64,000 nucleotides of DNA, from the NCBI GenBank assembly GCA_002104945.1, contig MCFH01000007.1, forward strand, positions 482,001 to 546,000, read 5' to 3'. The notes beneath the pieces are model-generated. The model had not been told where the DNA came from, did not search any database, and saw only the letters and a program-made list of their open reading frames with translations. This document shows positions 27,440 to 39,747 of this stretch, piece by piece. The stretch is from Piromyces finnis. Taxonomy: Eukaryota > Neocallimastigomycota > Neocallimastigomycetes > Neocallimastigales > Neocallimastigaceae. Within the stretch, counting starts at the first letter, position 1, and every line of letters begins with the position of its first letter. The position numbers and the translations under genes are program-made.

Positions 27440-29076
27440 TTTCTTTTTGTTTTTTAAATGATTTTTTTATTTAGTAGTTATATATATTATATGTTTTTAA
27501 AAAAAATAAAAAGAAAAATATCACTTTTATATAAGAATTTTCTATATAATTTTTGATTTGGATATCTTTTTATATTAGATAAATATATCTGATCTATTTT
27601 TAAAATCTATTTAAAATATATATATATATATAAAAAACTGTATTTAAATAACATCCTATAAAATTTACTATAAATATTTAAATAGTAAGTTATAGCAAAA
27701 GTTACTTTATTATTTAAAGTTTTGATTTTAATTAGAATGGTAATGATAATAGTATATAATTATTATATTTCATAATATTCTAATAATTTTTAAAGTTCCA
27801 TCTTAATTTTATATACATATTATAAATCTTTATTTTAAAAATAAAGATTTGAAATAATAAAATTTGAATACTTTAATAGTATTGTAGGTTTAAATAAAAT
27901 AAAGTTTTTTTTTTCTGAAATTATAAATATCTTTTCCATTTTTTTATATAATTGGAAAAAAAAACTTATATATATTTTTAAAAATAAACTATAATTATTA
28001 AAAAAAAAGAGAGAGAGAATTTTACACTGAAAATTTTCATTTTTTCATATTATAAATAGTTTTATAAATAATATAAAAAAAAAAAATAGGTTAAGTTTTT
28101 TAATAAAATAAAATAAAATTAATTATTTGATATTAAAAATTTTCACCAAAATTATGTTATATAATACCCTATAATTTAATTTTGGTGAAATAAAATAAAC
28201 TTTATTAAAATATCTATGAATGAAGTATCAAAACTATTATCATTTTATAAATCAGAATATTATTCAAGTAATATGAACTTTTTAATATTCCAAATAATGT
28301 CACAATATGATAATATTATTATTTAGTATGCTTAAATATCATTTTATATTATTTATTATTTATTTTGTTTGTTGGAGAAATTAATTAGCCTCCAATATTT
28401 CATTCTATTCCTTTTTTTTTCTTTTGAAATTTATTTAATATTAGTGAATGTATCAAATCTATATACCGAAATTTTATCTTATAAATATATGAAACTTTAT
28501 TTTGAATAATAGATTTATAATTTTCATAATTATAACAAATAATAATAATTTATATAAAAAACTTTTAAAAGATATTTTATTAAGATAATATACCTATTTA
28601 GTATAATAATAAAAATGTTAATATGACAATGAAATTTACTTGATATTTAAAAAAAAAAAAGGTCATTAATAAAAAATAATTATTATTATTTCAAAATGGT
28701 TTAAAATGATTTAAATTTTAATTATTATAACAAGTTATGTAATTATTACAATGAATGAAGGGTTTTCTTTCACATTTAAATTAAAAGTTTTTACCTTCTT
28801 TTTTTAAACTCTTAAAATAAATATCCAAAATTAACCATTCTTTTGGTGGTTGATTTCTTTTCTTTTTTTTTTTTTAAAAATCAAATTTAAGAATATTCTT
28901 TTTTTCAATTAAAGTTTTGTTTATAAAATATTTTTTATATTAATTGGTTAATGTTTACTAAACCGTGATTGGTTTATTTTAAGAAATATAAATTTAATGT
29001 TTATACTTTAAAAAATAATAAAAAAAAATAAAACAAAATATTTTTATAAACATTATTTTTAAAAAATAGAAAAAGT
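27440..29076. other. AT-rich intergenic region (divergent promoters)
   Basis: Spacer between two genes transcribed away from each other, so it should hold both promoters. It contains the perfect 14-bp inverted repeat listed at 28141-28190. Otherwise only A/T-rich DNA is seen. Confidence 0.55.
28141..28190. repeat. Perfect 14-bp inverted repeat (hairpin)
   Basis: TTTCACCAAAATTA at 28141-28154 is matched exactly by its reverse complement at 28177-28190 with a 22-nt spacer. It contains a CACCAAAA core unusual for this intergenic DNA. It could be a regulatory palindrome between the divergent promoters or the end of a tiny MITE; no flanking duplication was found. Confidence 0.75.
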
Positions 29077-30282
29077 ATGTCTTCAGCAGCGGGTAGTGAT
29101 ATACAGTATAATGAAGTAGAAGATGATGAAAAATCTTTACTAGAAAATATTATTATTGATGAAGATGAAAATAATATAAAAGAATCTTTATTAGAAGAAT
29201 CTGTAATAAATAAAAAAAACTCAAAATTCAACATTTTAAAGTTCTTAAAAAATAACAAAAAAATAATAATAATAATAGCAAGTATTGTTATTATTCTTGG
29301 TATTTTTGGTTTCTTTTTAGTTAATTATATTAACGATACTATTAAAGAAATTAAAAGTAGAGATGAAAATTATACATTAAGGAAATATGTAAAAATTGTA
29401 GATAAGCATGATGCCAATGATACTTATGAAAATTGGAATAATAATACTAGTAATAAAAAGGCCTATCTTATTATGTTAACTTCTGAAGGGGAACAAGTTG
29501 ATAATTATTATATGTATACAAGCGCTGTCGTATATAGATTACTTCATAAGGAGGAAACACGTATTAAAAGAAATGATATAGATGTAATTGTTATGGTTAC
29601 TGAGGATGTTGCCGATTGGAAATTAAGAGGTTTACATAATCTGGGGGCTATCATTAAGCGTGTAAATAAAATTACCCTGGATATAAAAAATATAAATGAA
29701 AGATGGAGAAATTGCTACACAAAGCTTCGTATGTTTGGAATGACGGAATATGATACCATAATATATTTAGATGCTGATTTATATATAAAGAAAAATGTGG
29801 ATGAATTATTTGATTTAGCAAATGATATTAGAAATACAACCGGTAGAAATGATTTCTTTGGTGCTGTAACCGATAGTCCAATAAAAATAAACTATAATAA
29901 CAGAGAAAGAAAAGGAATGTTAAATGCAGGTATTATGATTTTAACACCTGAAATAGCCCTATATAACGATTTAATTGAATTAGCTCCCAAAATAGAATTA
30001 TACGATAAACGTTTTATGGAACAAGGATTATTAAGTTATTATTATTCCGATACTAATAATTTATTTAATCGTACACGTTATCATTTAGATCCTCGTTATA
30101 ACGCTCAATGGTTGAGTGATAGCGTATTTAATGAATACTACGATAAGGTTTACATTATTCATCAAAAACTTGGAAACACCGAACATGCAAAAAGTAAACA
30201 AGTTCAAAAAGATATATTTAACTCAATTGTGGAATGGATGTCTTTTGCAAATAATGAAAAAATAGATATCTCCTATGACTAA
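29077..30282 (+). CDS. Type II membrane glycosyltransferase, GT8 (glycogenin-like) family
   Basis: Single-exon frame of 401 aa. It has an acidic cytosolic N-terminus of about 60 residues, one transmembrane anchor at about residues 63-84 and a lumenal GT8 catalytic domain from about residue 128. GT8 landmarks: AYLIMLTS at the start of the Rossmann-like fold, RWRNCYTKLRMFGMTEYDTIIYLDADLY with the metal-binding DxD at Asp232/Asp234, LNAGIMILTP (the NxG of the acceptor site) and HQKLGN near the end where GT8 enzymes have a metal-binding His. It should transfer a sugar from a nucleotide-sugar donor in the Golgi. Acceptor and linkage cannot be read; cytosolic glycogenin is unlikely because of the membrane anchor. 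The start ATG at 29077 follows an A-rich leader. Confidence 0.9.
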   Translation: MSSAAGSDIQYNEVEDDEKSLLENIIIDEDENNIKESLLEESVINKKNSKFNILKFLKNNKKIIIIIASIVIILGIFGFFLVNYINDTIKEIKSRDENYTLRKYVKIVDKHDANDTYENWNNNTSNKKAYLIMLTSEGEQVDNYYMYTSAVVYRLLHKEETRIKRNDIDVIVMVTEDVADWKLRGLHNLGAIIKRVNKITLDIKNINERWRNCYTKLRMFGMTEYDTIIYLDADLYIKKNVDELFDLANDIRNTTGRNDFFGAVTDSPIKINYNNRERKGMLNAGIMILTPEIALYNDLIELAPKIELYDKRFMEQGLLSYYYSDTNNLFNRTRYHLDPRYNAQWLSDSVFNEYYDKVYIIHQKLGNTEHAKSKQVQKDIFNSIVEWMSFANNEKIDISYD

Positions 30283-30812
30283 TTTATATTCCCAAAATAA
30301 AAAAAAAAATATAAACAATATTAAAAAAGAAAGATCATACCATTAATGTTTTAAAACGAGAATTTATCCTTTTTATTATCTACTAATCTTTTACGCAAAA
30401 AATACCATTTACATTTTATAAAAAAAAACCTATATAATAAGTTACTATTATACTTACTCATAATAGTAATAATAATAGTAATAGTAATAATAAAAATAAT
30501 AAAAATAAAAACTAGCAATGAAAAACTAACCATATTAAATGTTATAATCATTTAAGGTTAGTATAGAATAAACTATTAATCTATAAAAAATAAGATATAG
30601 AATTATATATATATATAAAAAAAGATAAATAAAAAAAAAGAAAAAAGAAAAAGAAACAAAAAAAAAAAAAAACATTCATTACCTTCATTTATCTATAATA
30701 ATAAATAAATAAATTATAAGAGAGCTTTTTTTTTTTTTTTTATTTTTATTTTAATTTTATATTATATTAATTGCTTTATTGTAATAAATATTAAATATTT
30801 AAAACCAAAAAA

Positions 30813-30843
<31 letters not shown>

Positions 30844-31651
30844 TTTACCTCTTTGTCCGAAATATAGTTATTGAATGAATTAATAAGCTCTCTGTTATTA
30901 TTAACTGCTCTACTTTTTCTACTTTTTAATATTTTAAAAATATTATTTATTATGATATACTATCTTTTGCCAGTAATGAGAAAAAAGAGTTTTACATTCT
31001 GTACAAATATTTATTTAAAAAAGAATTTACATTTTAAATATTTCTCATTCTACTCCTAAACCTAAAGTGTAGAAATGCCTCCAATGATATAATGAAAGGA
31101 TATAATGAAAGGCTATATTTACTCTTTTTCATACATTTACATGAATCAATTTCATAGTGTACATTAAAAAGAAATATTAAAAAAAATTTTTTTTTTTTTT
31201 CATTGATGTATATTTAAATTTTTTAATTGTAATTTTTAGATATATAAAAAGAAAAGTTATCAAGACATATTAATTCATAGAAATATTTAAAAAAAAAAAA
31301 AACAAATAAAATAGATGAATAAAAACAGAAATACCTCCAATAATAATAATTTATATATATATATTTTATTATGAATAATTAATTAGTATTATGGAATATA
31401 TTTTTTTTTTTAAAAAAAATGCGTTTTTTAATTTTTTATAAAGTATATATTACATGGTTATAACTTATTATCTATTAATATAAAATGTGATGAAAAATGA
31501 TATTTATATAGACGAATATTATAAATAAAAATGAATAATTATGAATTTTTTTTTATTGTTATTACTATTAATTATCAAAACTTTTATCATTCATTTCTAT
31601 TTTTTTTTTTTTTTTTTATCTTTAACTTATTCTATAATTATGGGATTTGAT
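30283..31651. other. AT-rich intergenic region
   Basis: Convergent spacer between the GT8 gene and the phosphomannose isomerase gene. It has long A/T runs around 30650-30675 and 30806-30840. Short hydrophobic frames here look like chance translation of AT-rich DNA. Confidence 0.55.
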
Positions 31652-33416
31652 TTATTGTTGAGTATTATTTAGTTCAGCATAAGCACGATAGAATGTTGTG
31701 TCACCATCAATAGCTTCTAATGTAATATTTGTATCTGCACCAACAAAGAATATAGAACCCTTACAAGCATCAAGCATTTTTTCATCATAAATTATATGAC
31801 CATGACCTTCTGTAACAAGAACAATACTTGGTCCCATAATACCATCAAAGTTTTCTGATTTTACGGTCTTTGGTGATAATTTTGTACAAAGAATGGAAAA
31901 TTCTTCAATAGGTGGATTGTATAATACGGTTGACTTTGATTGTAAATAGGGTGAACCGCTAATAATTTGATTATCTGCTGATATACTTGTATAAGTTAAC
32001 ATATCAATTAAAGTTTCAACATCCTTGAATTTTGGAGTTAATCCAGCACGAACGACATTATCACTTGCAGCCATGCATTCAATACAATCTAGAAATATTT
32101 TATTATTTATAAATACATTTTTATATTCAATAAAAAAAAAGAAAATTATTTAGATTAAAACGCATTTATTCAATCTTTACATAAAATGGTAAATATTTTA
32201 ATAGTTATAATGAAAATATATATATATTTCGTTTTACCTCCTGAAATATAGGCATGTGGTTCATTAGCAGCCAAGTATAAACCTTCACCAGGTTTTAAAG
32301 AAATAAAGTTTAATAAGAAAATTGAAAAGACACCAACATCGCCTGGATATTGAGATTCAATTCTTATTATAACTTCATTGAGAGTACCCCTCTTTGGATT
32401 TGGATCAGTTGTTTTAATACGATTAATTAATTTTTCAAGATTAGTCTTAATGATATCATGATCTTGTTCCATTAAACTTTTATAGACATTTTTTAAAATA
32501 TTCTTTTTTCTTTCAACATCAAATGGACTGACAATTTTATCATCATCAATAATTGATTTAAAATCTTCATATACTTTTTTTCCAATAACATTAATAATTT
32601 CTGGATAATTATTTATGTTTTGTTCAATATCTTTAAGAGGTCTAAATCCACAGACACATTCAAATGGTGTTAAAGCAATTGCCATTTCAGGTTTGTGATT
32701 ATCATCTTTTTTTTTTTTTTTTTTTTTTTCATTTTCATTTTTCAATAAAAAATATAATATATATAAAATTTTTGTTAGTTTTTATAATTTACTATTATTA
32801 ATTTATTTATTTAAGTATTTAATATTATTAAAATATTTTTTCATTAAGATTATATTTTTATTAATTATATATGACATAGTAAATAGTAAATATCATTGAA
32901 TACTATTACGATTTTTTACCTTTATATTTATCTGGGAAATTTTGATACAAGTATTCAGCTAATTTCTTATCAGGATGAGCTTGAATGGATAAAGCAGTTC
33001 TAATAGAAAGTACCTTAAATAAGAATGGAAGATCGCCTTCATACTTATTTGAAATACCTTGTGAAATTAAATCTGGATGAGCTGAAATAATTTTTTTTAA
33101 AGATTCACCTGTTTCTTTTTTAATACTTGGACCATTTGGATGTGTACCCATCCATAACTGTTATTTTATTTTAAAAAAAAATAAAGGTTAATAAAAAATA
33201 TAATTAATAATACATGTATTAATACATAAAACCTTGCATAAATATATATATATATTTAATAATAAAAAAAATTACCTCTGCATATTTTTGTTCGGAATCA
33301 ATTGAAATTTCTGGATATGCATTAGAGATTAATTCAGCAACCTTACTATTAGTACCAATTTTTCCCCATGCGTAATTTTGAACTTTCGGAACAATTTGAA
33401 AAACTCTTTCAGTCAT
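31652..33416 (-). CDS. PMI40: Mannose-6-phosphate isomerase (type I phosphomannose isomerase)
   Basis: Predicted four exons on the - strand: 33416-33276, 33157-32920, 32705-32238, 32088-31652, giving about 427 aa, standard for fungal PMI. It interconverts fructose-6-P and mannose-6-P and feeds GDP-mannose for glycosylation and cell-wall mannan. Visible blocks: QNYAWGKIG near the N-terminus, LWMGTHPNGPS, LSIQAHPDK (zinc ligands Gln and His), HKPEMAIALTPFE.CGFRP, and [29 protein letters not shown], which carries the Glu and His ligands and the active-site Arg. Each intron splits a codon or falls between codons in a way that restores these blocks exactly. An A/T-rich run lies directly before the third exon. 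All catalytic residues are present. Confidence 0.96.
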
Positions 33417-36329
33417 TTTTCTTTTTTTTTTTTATTTATATATAATATATTATTTTAATAAAAAAAAATATATGAATTGGATAAAGACAGAGTTAGAAAT
33501 ATAAAGTCTAAACATAATCTTGAGATTATACGCTAATAAATTATAAATAAATGAATGAAATAATCAAAATAATAATTATTTTTTAACTTTTTTTAAAATA
33601 ATTATCCATCTACGCGGAAATAATAATATAATATGATATTTAATACATATTTATATTATTTCTATTATATACATGTAATAGAGCACTTTCTTTTTTAAAA
33701 AAAGAAAAAAAACGTATAAATGGTAAATTTCTTTAAATTTTTATATTGAGTTTACTTACATATTATATATATTATTTATTTTATATTTTTCTGTTTTCTT
33801 GTTATTTTCTTGTTAGTTTTGGTTTTTTATTCCTTGTTGCTGTAAATATTTATAATATTATGCTTACTTTTTCTTGCTTTGTTTACTTTAAAAAAGAGAA
33901 AGTAAAAACAATGGCACTTTTTTTTATATATATATAAATATTTTATGAAATAATAAGAATAATAATAAAAAAAAGATAATTCTTCTTTATACACGTAATT
34001 TAATTATAATTTTTAATCAAACCTTCCTTTTAAAGTAATTCATTTATATTTATATAATAAAGATTCAAGCCACAAATTACATTAAAGAGTTTTTTTAATT
34101 TTTGAATTTATATAATTTATATATATCATATATTAAGTTAAACTTTAAATTATATTAAATCAAATATTATCCTATAACCTCAAAGTTCCTTTTTTATAAT
34201 TAATAAAGTTAGATATTCATCACAAGTTTAAAATTATATAAACATATATATTTATTACATTTTACATATGTTAGAATTATAAAAAGTCTATAATTTTATT
34301 TCTTTTTAAAATTCCTTATTTAATCTTTTTTAAATGAAATATTATTTGATTTTATTCCTTCTTTTTCGGTTCCTATTCCAATTAATTTAAATGCTATATT
34401 GAAAAAAAAAATTGAATTTAAAAAGTAAATGCTTATAAATAATAACTTTTAAATAATTTACTTAAAAATGGTAATAAAATGTCTGTATACACAAAAGATT
34501 ACTTAAATTAATAGAATATACTATTTATCCTTTGTGTGTAATTGATGTTTAGAAATCACAATTCTAATATATGATGATAAATTAATTTTTTATTAATATA
34601 AAATAAATAAATAGATCATTAAATTAAATAATGGAATAAATATTTTATTTATTGATGATCCCTAATTGTTTTAAAATCATAATAAACTCTTGGTTTTCCT
34701 AGAATATTCATGTACATTATTAATAAAAATTCATAATAGCCACATATATTGTATGTATAATGAGCTATTTATAAATAATTATAAATAAACTTTATTAATA
34801 ATTTTTAATCAACAAATAACAGTATTAATTATAGATTAAAATATTTAATTACTTTAAAACTTTATTAAATAAATAAATAAATAACCTGAATTAACAACAA
34901 TAAAAAAAAACAAAAGGAAACTTGGCTTATTTTTCTTTTTTTTTTTTTTTTTACAACTTATTTTGTTAATAGAAAATACATTATGAATATTTTTAAATGA
35001 TGATTCTATAAATTTTATCTATTTCTAATAACTGTTCTATGAAGGGATAGAATTTAATAATTTCTTTATGAAATCATCCTTTTTTTTATTAATTTTTTGT
35101 TTTTTTTTGTATATATTAATTGGCATGTTTCAGATGATGAAAAAATTAAATTTATAGATATTGATGAAGGATGGAGAAGCATTTAAAACCAAAAAGTAAA
35201 AATTAGGTACCAGATCAGATCAATTAAGTCACACCACCAAAGTAAGGATTACCTAGTCTAACTTTTTGTTTATTATTTTTATTATAAATATTATGAGAGT
35301 TTTAATATTTTTTTCTTTTCTAAATATTAAAATGTATCTTTTTACTTTTTTTTTCTTTTGAAAAAATTATAATAAAGTTTACTTTGAATATTCTTTTTGC
35401 CACTAAATATCCTCTAGTTTGTTTATACAAATATAGTTTAATTGCTTATTATGATTTTACATTTACATTATATATACATTACAACATTCTATTATATTGT
35501 AGAAATAATTTTTAAACATTATAAATACTTAACTAAAAAAATTAGTAAACTATTTTGTAAAGTTAATGGAACATGCCTAATTTATACATAATTTATATCC
35601 TAGTATAAAAAGTAGACGAATAGTAATTTATACATAATTTACATCCTAGTATAAAAAGTAGACGAATAGTAATTTATACATAATTTATACCCTAGTTATA
35701 TTTGTATAGAGTAGACGAATAGTAATTTATACATTTTTATTTGATTATATATTTATAAATATTATTTAGTTTAAATATTCATATCTATTAATATTTACTA
35801 TAATAAAAAATTTTTTTATGGGTTAAAATAAACACATTATTTAAAGATAAAAAAAAAGACATCTTTTGATGATGGTGCTGAATTATTATAATTATTATAG
35901 TCATAAATATTTATTTTTAAATTATTGGTATTTTCCAATAAAATTCTTTTATAAAATGACTTTTAAAATTAAATAAAATATTTTTTATTTCTTTATTTCT
36001 CTTTAATTACTTGGGTTATGATTGAATTAATAATAATAGAGAATTGGTTAATAAATATAATTTTAAATATTATAATTAAATATTGAAAGTTTAAGACAAC
36101 TAAAGATATACTTTTAGATGGTCTAAAACAGTTCAATAAATTGTATAAATTAAATGTATTTTCCTCACATATAATTTATAATATTTTCTAATGCCAGGAT
36201 TGTAAAAAATAAAAAAAAAAATATTTATTATTATTTTTTTTTTTACTCCACCAGGTTTTCAATTTTATTAATTTAATTGTAGGGTTTTTTTTTTTTTCCA
36301 TACCAATAATATATTATAGATGTAAAAAT
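33417..36329. other. AT-rich intergenic region with a minisatellite
   Basis: About 2.9 kb without a clear gene. It holds the 46-bp minisatellite at 35578-35734. A slightly GC-richer patch at about 35115-35260 includes a 23-codon open stretch at 35115-35186 ending in TAA that reads like real protein (see findings). The rest is A/T-rich spacer. Confidence 0.5.
35578..35734. repeat. Minisatellite, about 46-bp unit, just over 3 copies
   Basis: The word GTAGACGAATAGTAATTTAT recurs at 35612, 35658 and 35711, preceded each time by TATCCTAGTATA-like sequence. The first two units are nearly identical; the third has an insertion of about 7 bp. The array is not coding and stands alone in intergenic DNA. 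Confidence 0.85.
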
Positions 36330-37802
36330 TTAATATCCATGTAATACATGTTGTTTATCCTTTGGTAAATTATAGTATTTTAAAGCTTCTTCTCTCATTT
36401 CTGAATTTGTTTTAGAATACCAACTCTCATTATTAAACACTGAATTTCTTACATATTTGGAAAAATCGTCTTTTCCAAGTACACCAGCTAAATGTACTAA
36501 AAAGTCACCTTTTTTAATATGATTAGTAACATTGTAACCTTCACAACAATAAGAATTAAACTAATTTTGTGGAACAATTATATAATGACTATCTTCTTCC
36601 ATATTTTGTAAAACATGGAACATAGAAGATTGGTCATAATAATAAAGATCTTCTTCTGAATGATAAAAGGCATAGGTATAAGCTTTCATCATAAAATCAA
36701 TAGACCATGGATGAACACGAATTAAAAAAACTCCTGCATTTAATCCGTTAACATCACTTGTTATTACTAAATGAATATCATCTTTATCGTCTGGTGGAAT
36801 GAATGCTTTTAATTGAATATTTGGATTGGTGAGAACAACATCTCCATCAACCCAAAATAACCAATCATAACTTTGATTCTTCATTGCATCCATTAAATGT
36901 TCTAAAATATAATATAATTTCATATAATAGATAGATCTTGTCTTTATTATATTTTGATCCTCTAACGAAAAACCATAATTATAAGCATCCGCATATTGTG
37001 CAAATTCACTAATGGCATTCTCATAGACAGAATCTTTTTTGACTTTATCTGCAAACATAATAATTTCAAATTTTGGTTCTTGAATTTCTTTTGGCTTACA
37101 ATGGTATGTTACGTCCATGTAAAGACTGCGTTCTGAACATGGTGTTCCATAAATTATTGTACTTGGTTTAATGTAGCAAGAACGGTTATCGTCACATAAC
37201 TTTTTAACTTTATCTAGTGGTTTTAATTCACACTTTTCTTCTTCGGATACGGTAATCCAATTTTCTGGATAATCATTTCCATTTTCATCTTTTATACATT
37301 TTTTATTATCATTTACTCTTCGACCAAAGAATACATCCTCAATTTCAATTGAAAAACCAACAGGACATATTATTTTATTTCCTTCATAAGATTCTAATAC
37401 TTTACTGGTATCATAAGTACAGAATATTCCGGTTACTGATGGTAAAGTATTATTGGTATTATGAATTTTTATTTTTTCATCCTTTTGAATATTAGGTTTA
37501 TGTTTAATCATTGAATGTATATTATATTTTACATCGTCTGTTGTTGTATTTGTATTATAGTATTTTAAATATTTTTGTTGCTTATTAATTTTATTATCAT
37601 TAGTTGATATAGTTGGTATAGTGATATTTTCATACTTTAGCTTTATAATATCATCCATTTTTTCACTATAAATGGTATTAAATACTTTATCATTTAGAGT
37701 ATTCATTGAAAATTTATATAATATTTCAAAAGTACCACCCAATACAAGGATAGCAGTAAATGTTAATAGTATATATTGATACTTTTTATATATTAATTCC
37801 AT
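36330..37802 (-). pseudogene. SUEL-lectin/GT34 glycosyltransferase, left copy, interrupted by a premature stop
   Basis: Same gene as the intact copy at 44816-46276. The frame from ATG 37802 is open for 413 codons, then a TAG at 36563-36561 replaces the TGG tryptophan codon found at the same point in the other copy. Reading resumes without further damage to TAA 36330-36332, so the disruption is a single nonsense change. The truncated product would keep the membrane anchor, lectin module and the DGD active-site motif, but lose the conserved GDFLVHLAG segment and about 77 C-terminal residues of the GT34 fold, so it is probably inactive. Residues 1-351 match the other copy exactly at protein level; the C-terminal third is diverged, which suggests gene conversion. 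A misread base in the assembly is possible. Confidence 0.75.
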
Positions 37803-38489
37803 TTTATTATATATATATGTTTTATAATTTAAAAATAAAAATACTTTGATATAAAAGTTATAAAATATATATTTTTATATTTTTAGTTTCAAAACTCTTT
37901 GAAATAAAAATTGATAAATGTTTAAACTATTTATGTTTTTTAGTATTTGGTATATTAGCTAATTATAATAGCTATTTATTTTTTTTGTTATTAATTTTTG
38001 AATTTTTAATATTAAAAGAGTTTTTTATTATATATATTTTCTTTTTATTATATACTATTTTGAAATATTGTTGCTATTATTATGTTTGCTTTTTTCGAAA
38101 AAATGAAATAGCAACTTTATATATATTTTTGTATATTATTTTTTTTATGTTTTTTTTTCAATGTTTAAAGAGAAAAAAAAAAAAAAAAAAAAAACATTTT
38201 AATATATTTTTTAATATATATAACTTCTCCAGTTATGAAAAAATTTTATATTAAAAAGACGATCTTTATTTAATATTATTATATGAGAATGAGAATAAAA
38301 AAGTATGGCATTATTGAAACAAATATTAATATCTAACAAAAAAAACAATATTTAAATTATACCTTACTATAGATTTAGCTTATAATAAAATAGAGAATAA
38401 ATTTTAAAATTGTATATTTAACCTTTAGTCTTTAGTTCTTTCTCTTCTTTTTTATTTTAAATATGATACACTTTTGAGTGATATTTTTT
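37803..38489. other. AT-rich spacer, promoter side of the left GT34 copy
   Basis: The first roughly 60 bp upstream of the left GT34 copy match the same region of the right copy, so the duplicated block includes the proximal promoter. After that the two diverge. The right end of this spacer is the insertion site of the LTR element. Confidence 0.55.
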
Positions 38490-38494
38490 GAAAC
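38490..38494. repeat. Target-site duplication GAAAC (left)
   Basis: Five bases GAAAC directly before the left LTR. The same five bases follow the right LTR at 43963-43967. A 5-bp duplication is what LTR-retroelement integrases usually leave, and it shows that the whole block inserted as one unit. Confidence 0.85.
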
Positions 38495-38710
38495 TATTAG
38501 GAGTGGTAATTTAGGATTTATGATTATGTCAACTTTATTAATATATTTTATGATAAAGAACTACTTGCGTTACATTCTTCTCAAACTACATGTATTTATA
38601 CATTTGCATTGTGGCTTAAACATATAATTAAATACAATATATACAAATACGTTTTAATACATTTCAATACATTTGAATACATGTGACATAACGTTTCACA
38701 TATTCTAACA
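38495..38710 (-). repeat. 3' LTR of the retroelement
   Basis: 216 bp, identical to the LTR at 43747-43962 except at two positions (G/A near its left end and G/A in ATTTGCATTG versus ATTTACATTG). Read on the - strand it begins TGTTAG and ends CTAATA, an imperfect inverted terminal pair. Confidence 0.93.
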
Positions 38711-38722
38711 TTCCCCCTCAAA
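38711..38722 (-). promoter_or_regulatory. Polypurine tract (plus-strand primer) of the retroelement
   Basis: On the - strand TTTGAGGGGGAA abuts the 3' LTR start. Just inside it lies an imperfect hairpin (CAAACC...GGTTTG, 38719-38753). Purine tracts of the form TTGAGGGGGA directly before TGTTRGA are typical of Ty1/copia-type elements (family knowledge). This fixes the element's direction. Confidence 0.8.
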
Positions 38723-39014
38723 CCTAATTTTCTACTAAGTAAAATTTGGTTTGCTGGTGAATATGTGCATTTTATTATTTCTAAACTATTAACTATAAAC
38801 TAAATCTAATGTTTAAAATTTTTATATTTCATTAACTGGAATTTAAAATATTTCACATATATTATTCACTAATTGCTTTAAAGAATTTAAATATTACCCT
38901 ATAACTTCGTTTTTATGGATAAACTGAAAACCTTTGTATAATTGGGTAGTATTAAAGTTTAAAATTTGGATTGGATATTCATAAATTGTTATACCATCCA
39001 TTAAGGATTGAAAA

Positions 39015-39290
39015 CCCTTCCGGTTTTACATTATCCTATAAACTATATTGGTAATCTCTCTGAGATTTACACAGAATTATAGACAACACATGGTTTACCT
39101 CTTTGGTTTTACGTTTTCTTAACAACTCATGGTTAACCTTTGATTTTACGTCCTTATGACAACACATATGGATAACTCTTTTTGGTTTTACGTTCTCTTA
39201 ACAACCTATGGTTAATCTTCTTGGTTTTACGTTCTTCGGACAACCTATGGATAACTCTCTGGTTTTATGTCCTTATAACTACAATTTTCT
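39015..39290. repeat. Degenerate ~40-bp tandem repeats inside the retroelement
   Basis: The word GGTTTTACGT (with variants) recurs at about 39022, 39104, 39142, 39184, 39223 and 39261, alternating with ACAACNNATGGNTAA. Spacing is about 38-42 bp (one double interval). It is non-coding and GC-richer than host spacer. Confidence 0.75.
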
Positions 39291-39668
39291 TTAGAATATT
39301 AGCATAATTGTATTTCAATCTATTTGTAAATACTAATTAATAATGGTAAAATTTTAATTAAATTCTTAATAGTTATTTAGTTTATGTATATTGAATTTTA
39401 ACATTTTCTTTTAGGTGTTTTTCCTTCCTTTTATGCCTTTTGTATTGATTAATTATTCTTATAATATTTAAGAATATTTTACTTTGTATTTGAAATTTTG
39501 TTCTTTTCATTTTTACATATTGAATATTGAATCTTATAAATTTTTACATTTGAATTTCAATTCATTCTATTTATTAAGCCTTAGTTTCTATGCAATGTTT
39601 TAGTTATTTCCAATGTTTAACTAGAAACAAAAATTATTATCTTGAATTTTAAATTTCGTATATTCACT

Positions 39669-39677
39669 ACTTCCCCC

Positions 39678-39747
<70 letters not shown>

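Noticed and set aside
33746-33937. Hydrophobic 63-codon frame on the + strand
   Set aside because: Same compositional artefact; no signal for a start or domain.
37985-38254. Hydrophobic 89-codon frame upstream of the left GT34 copy
   Set aside because: Phe/Ile/Tyr/Lys-only composition is what random translation of this AT-rich DNA gives; the frame crosses A and T runs.
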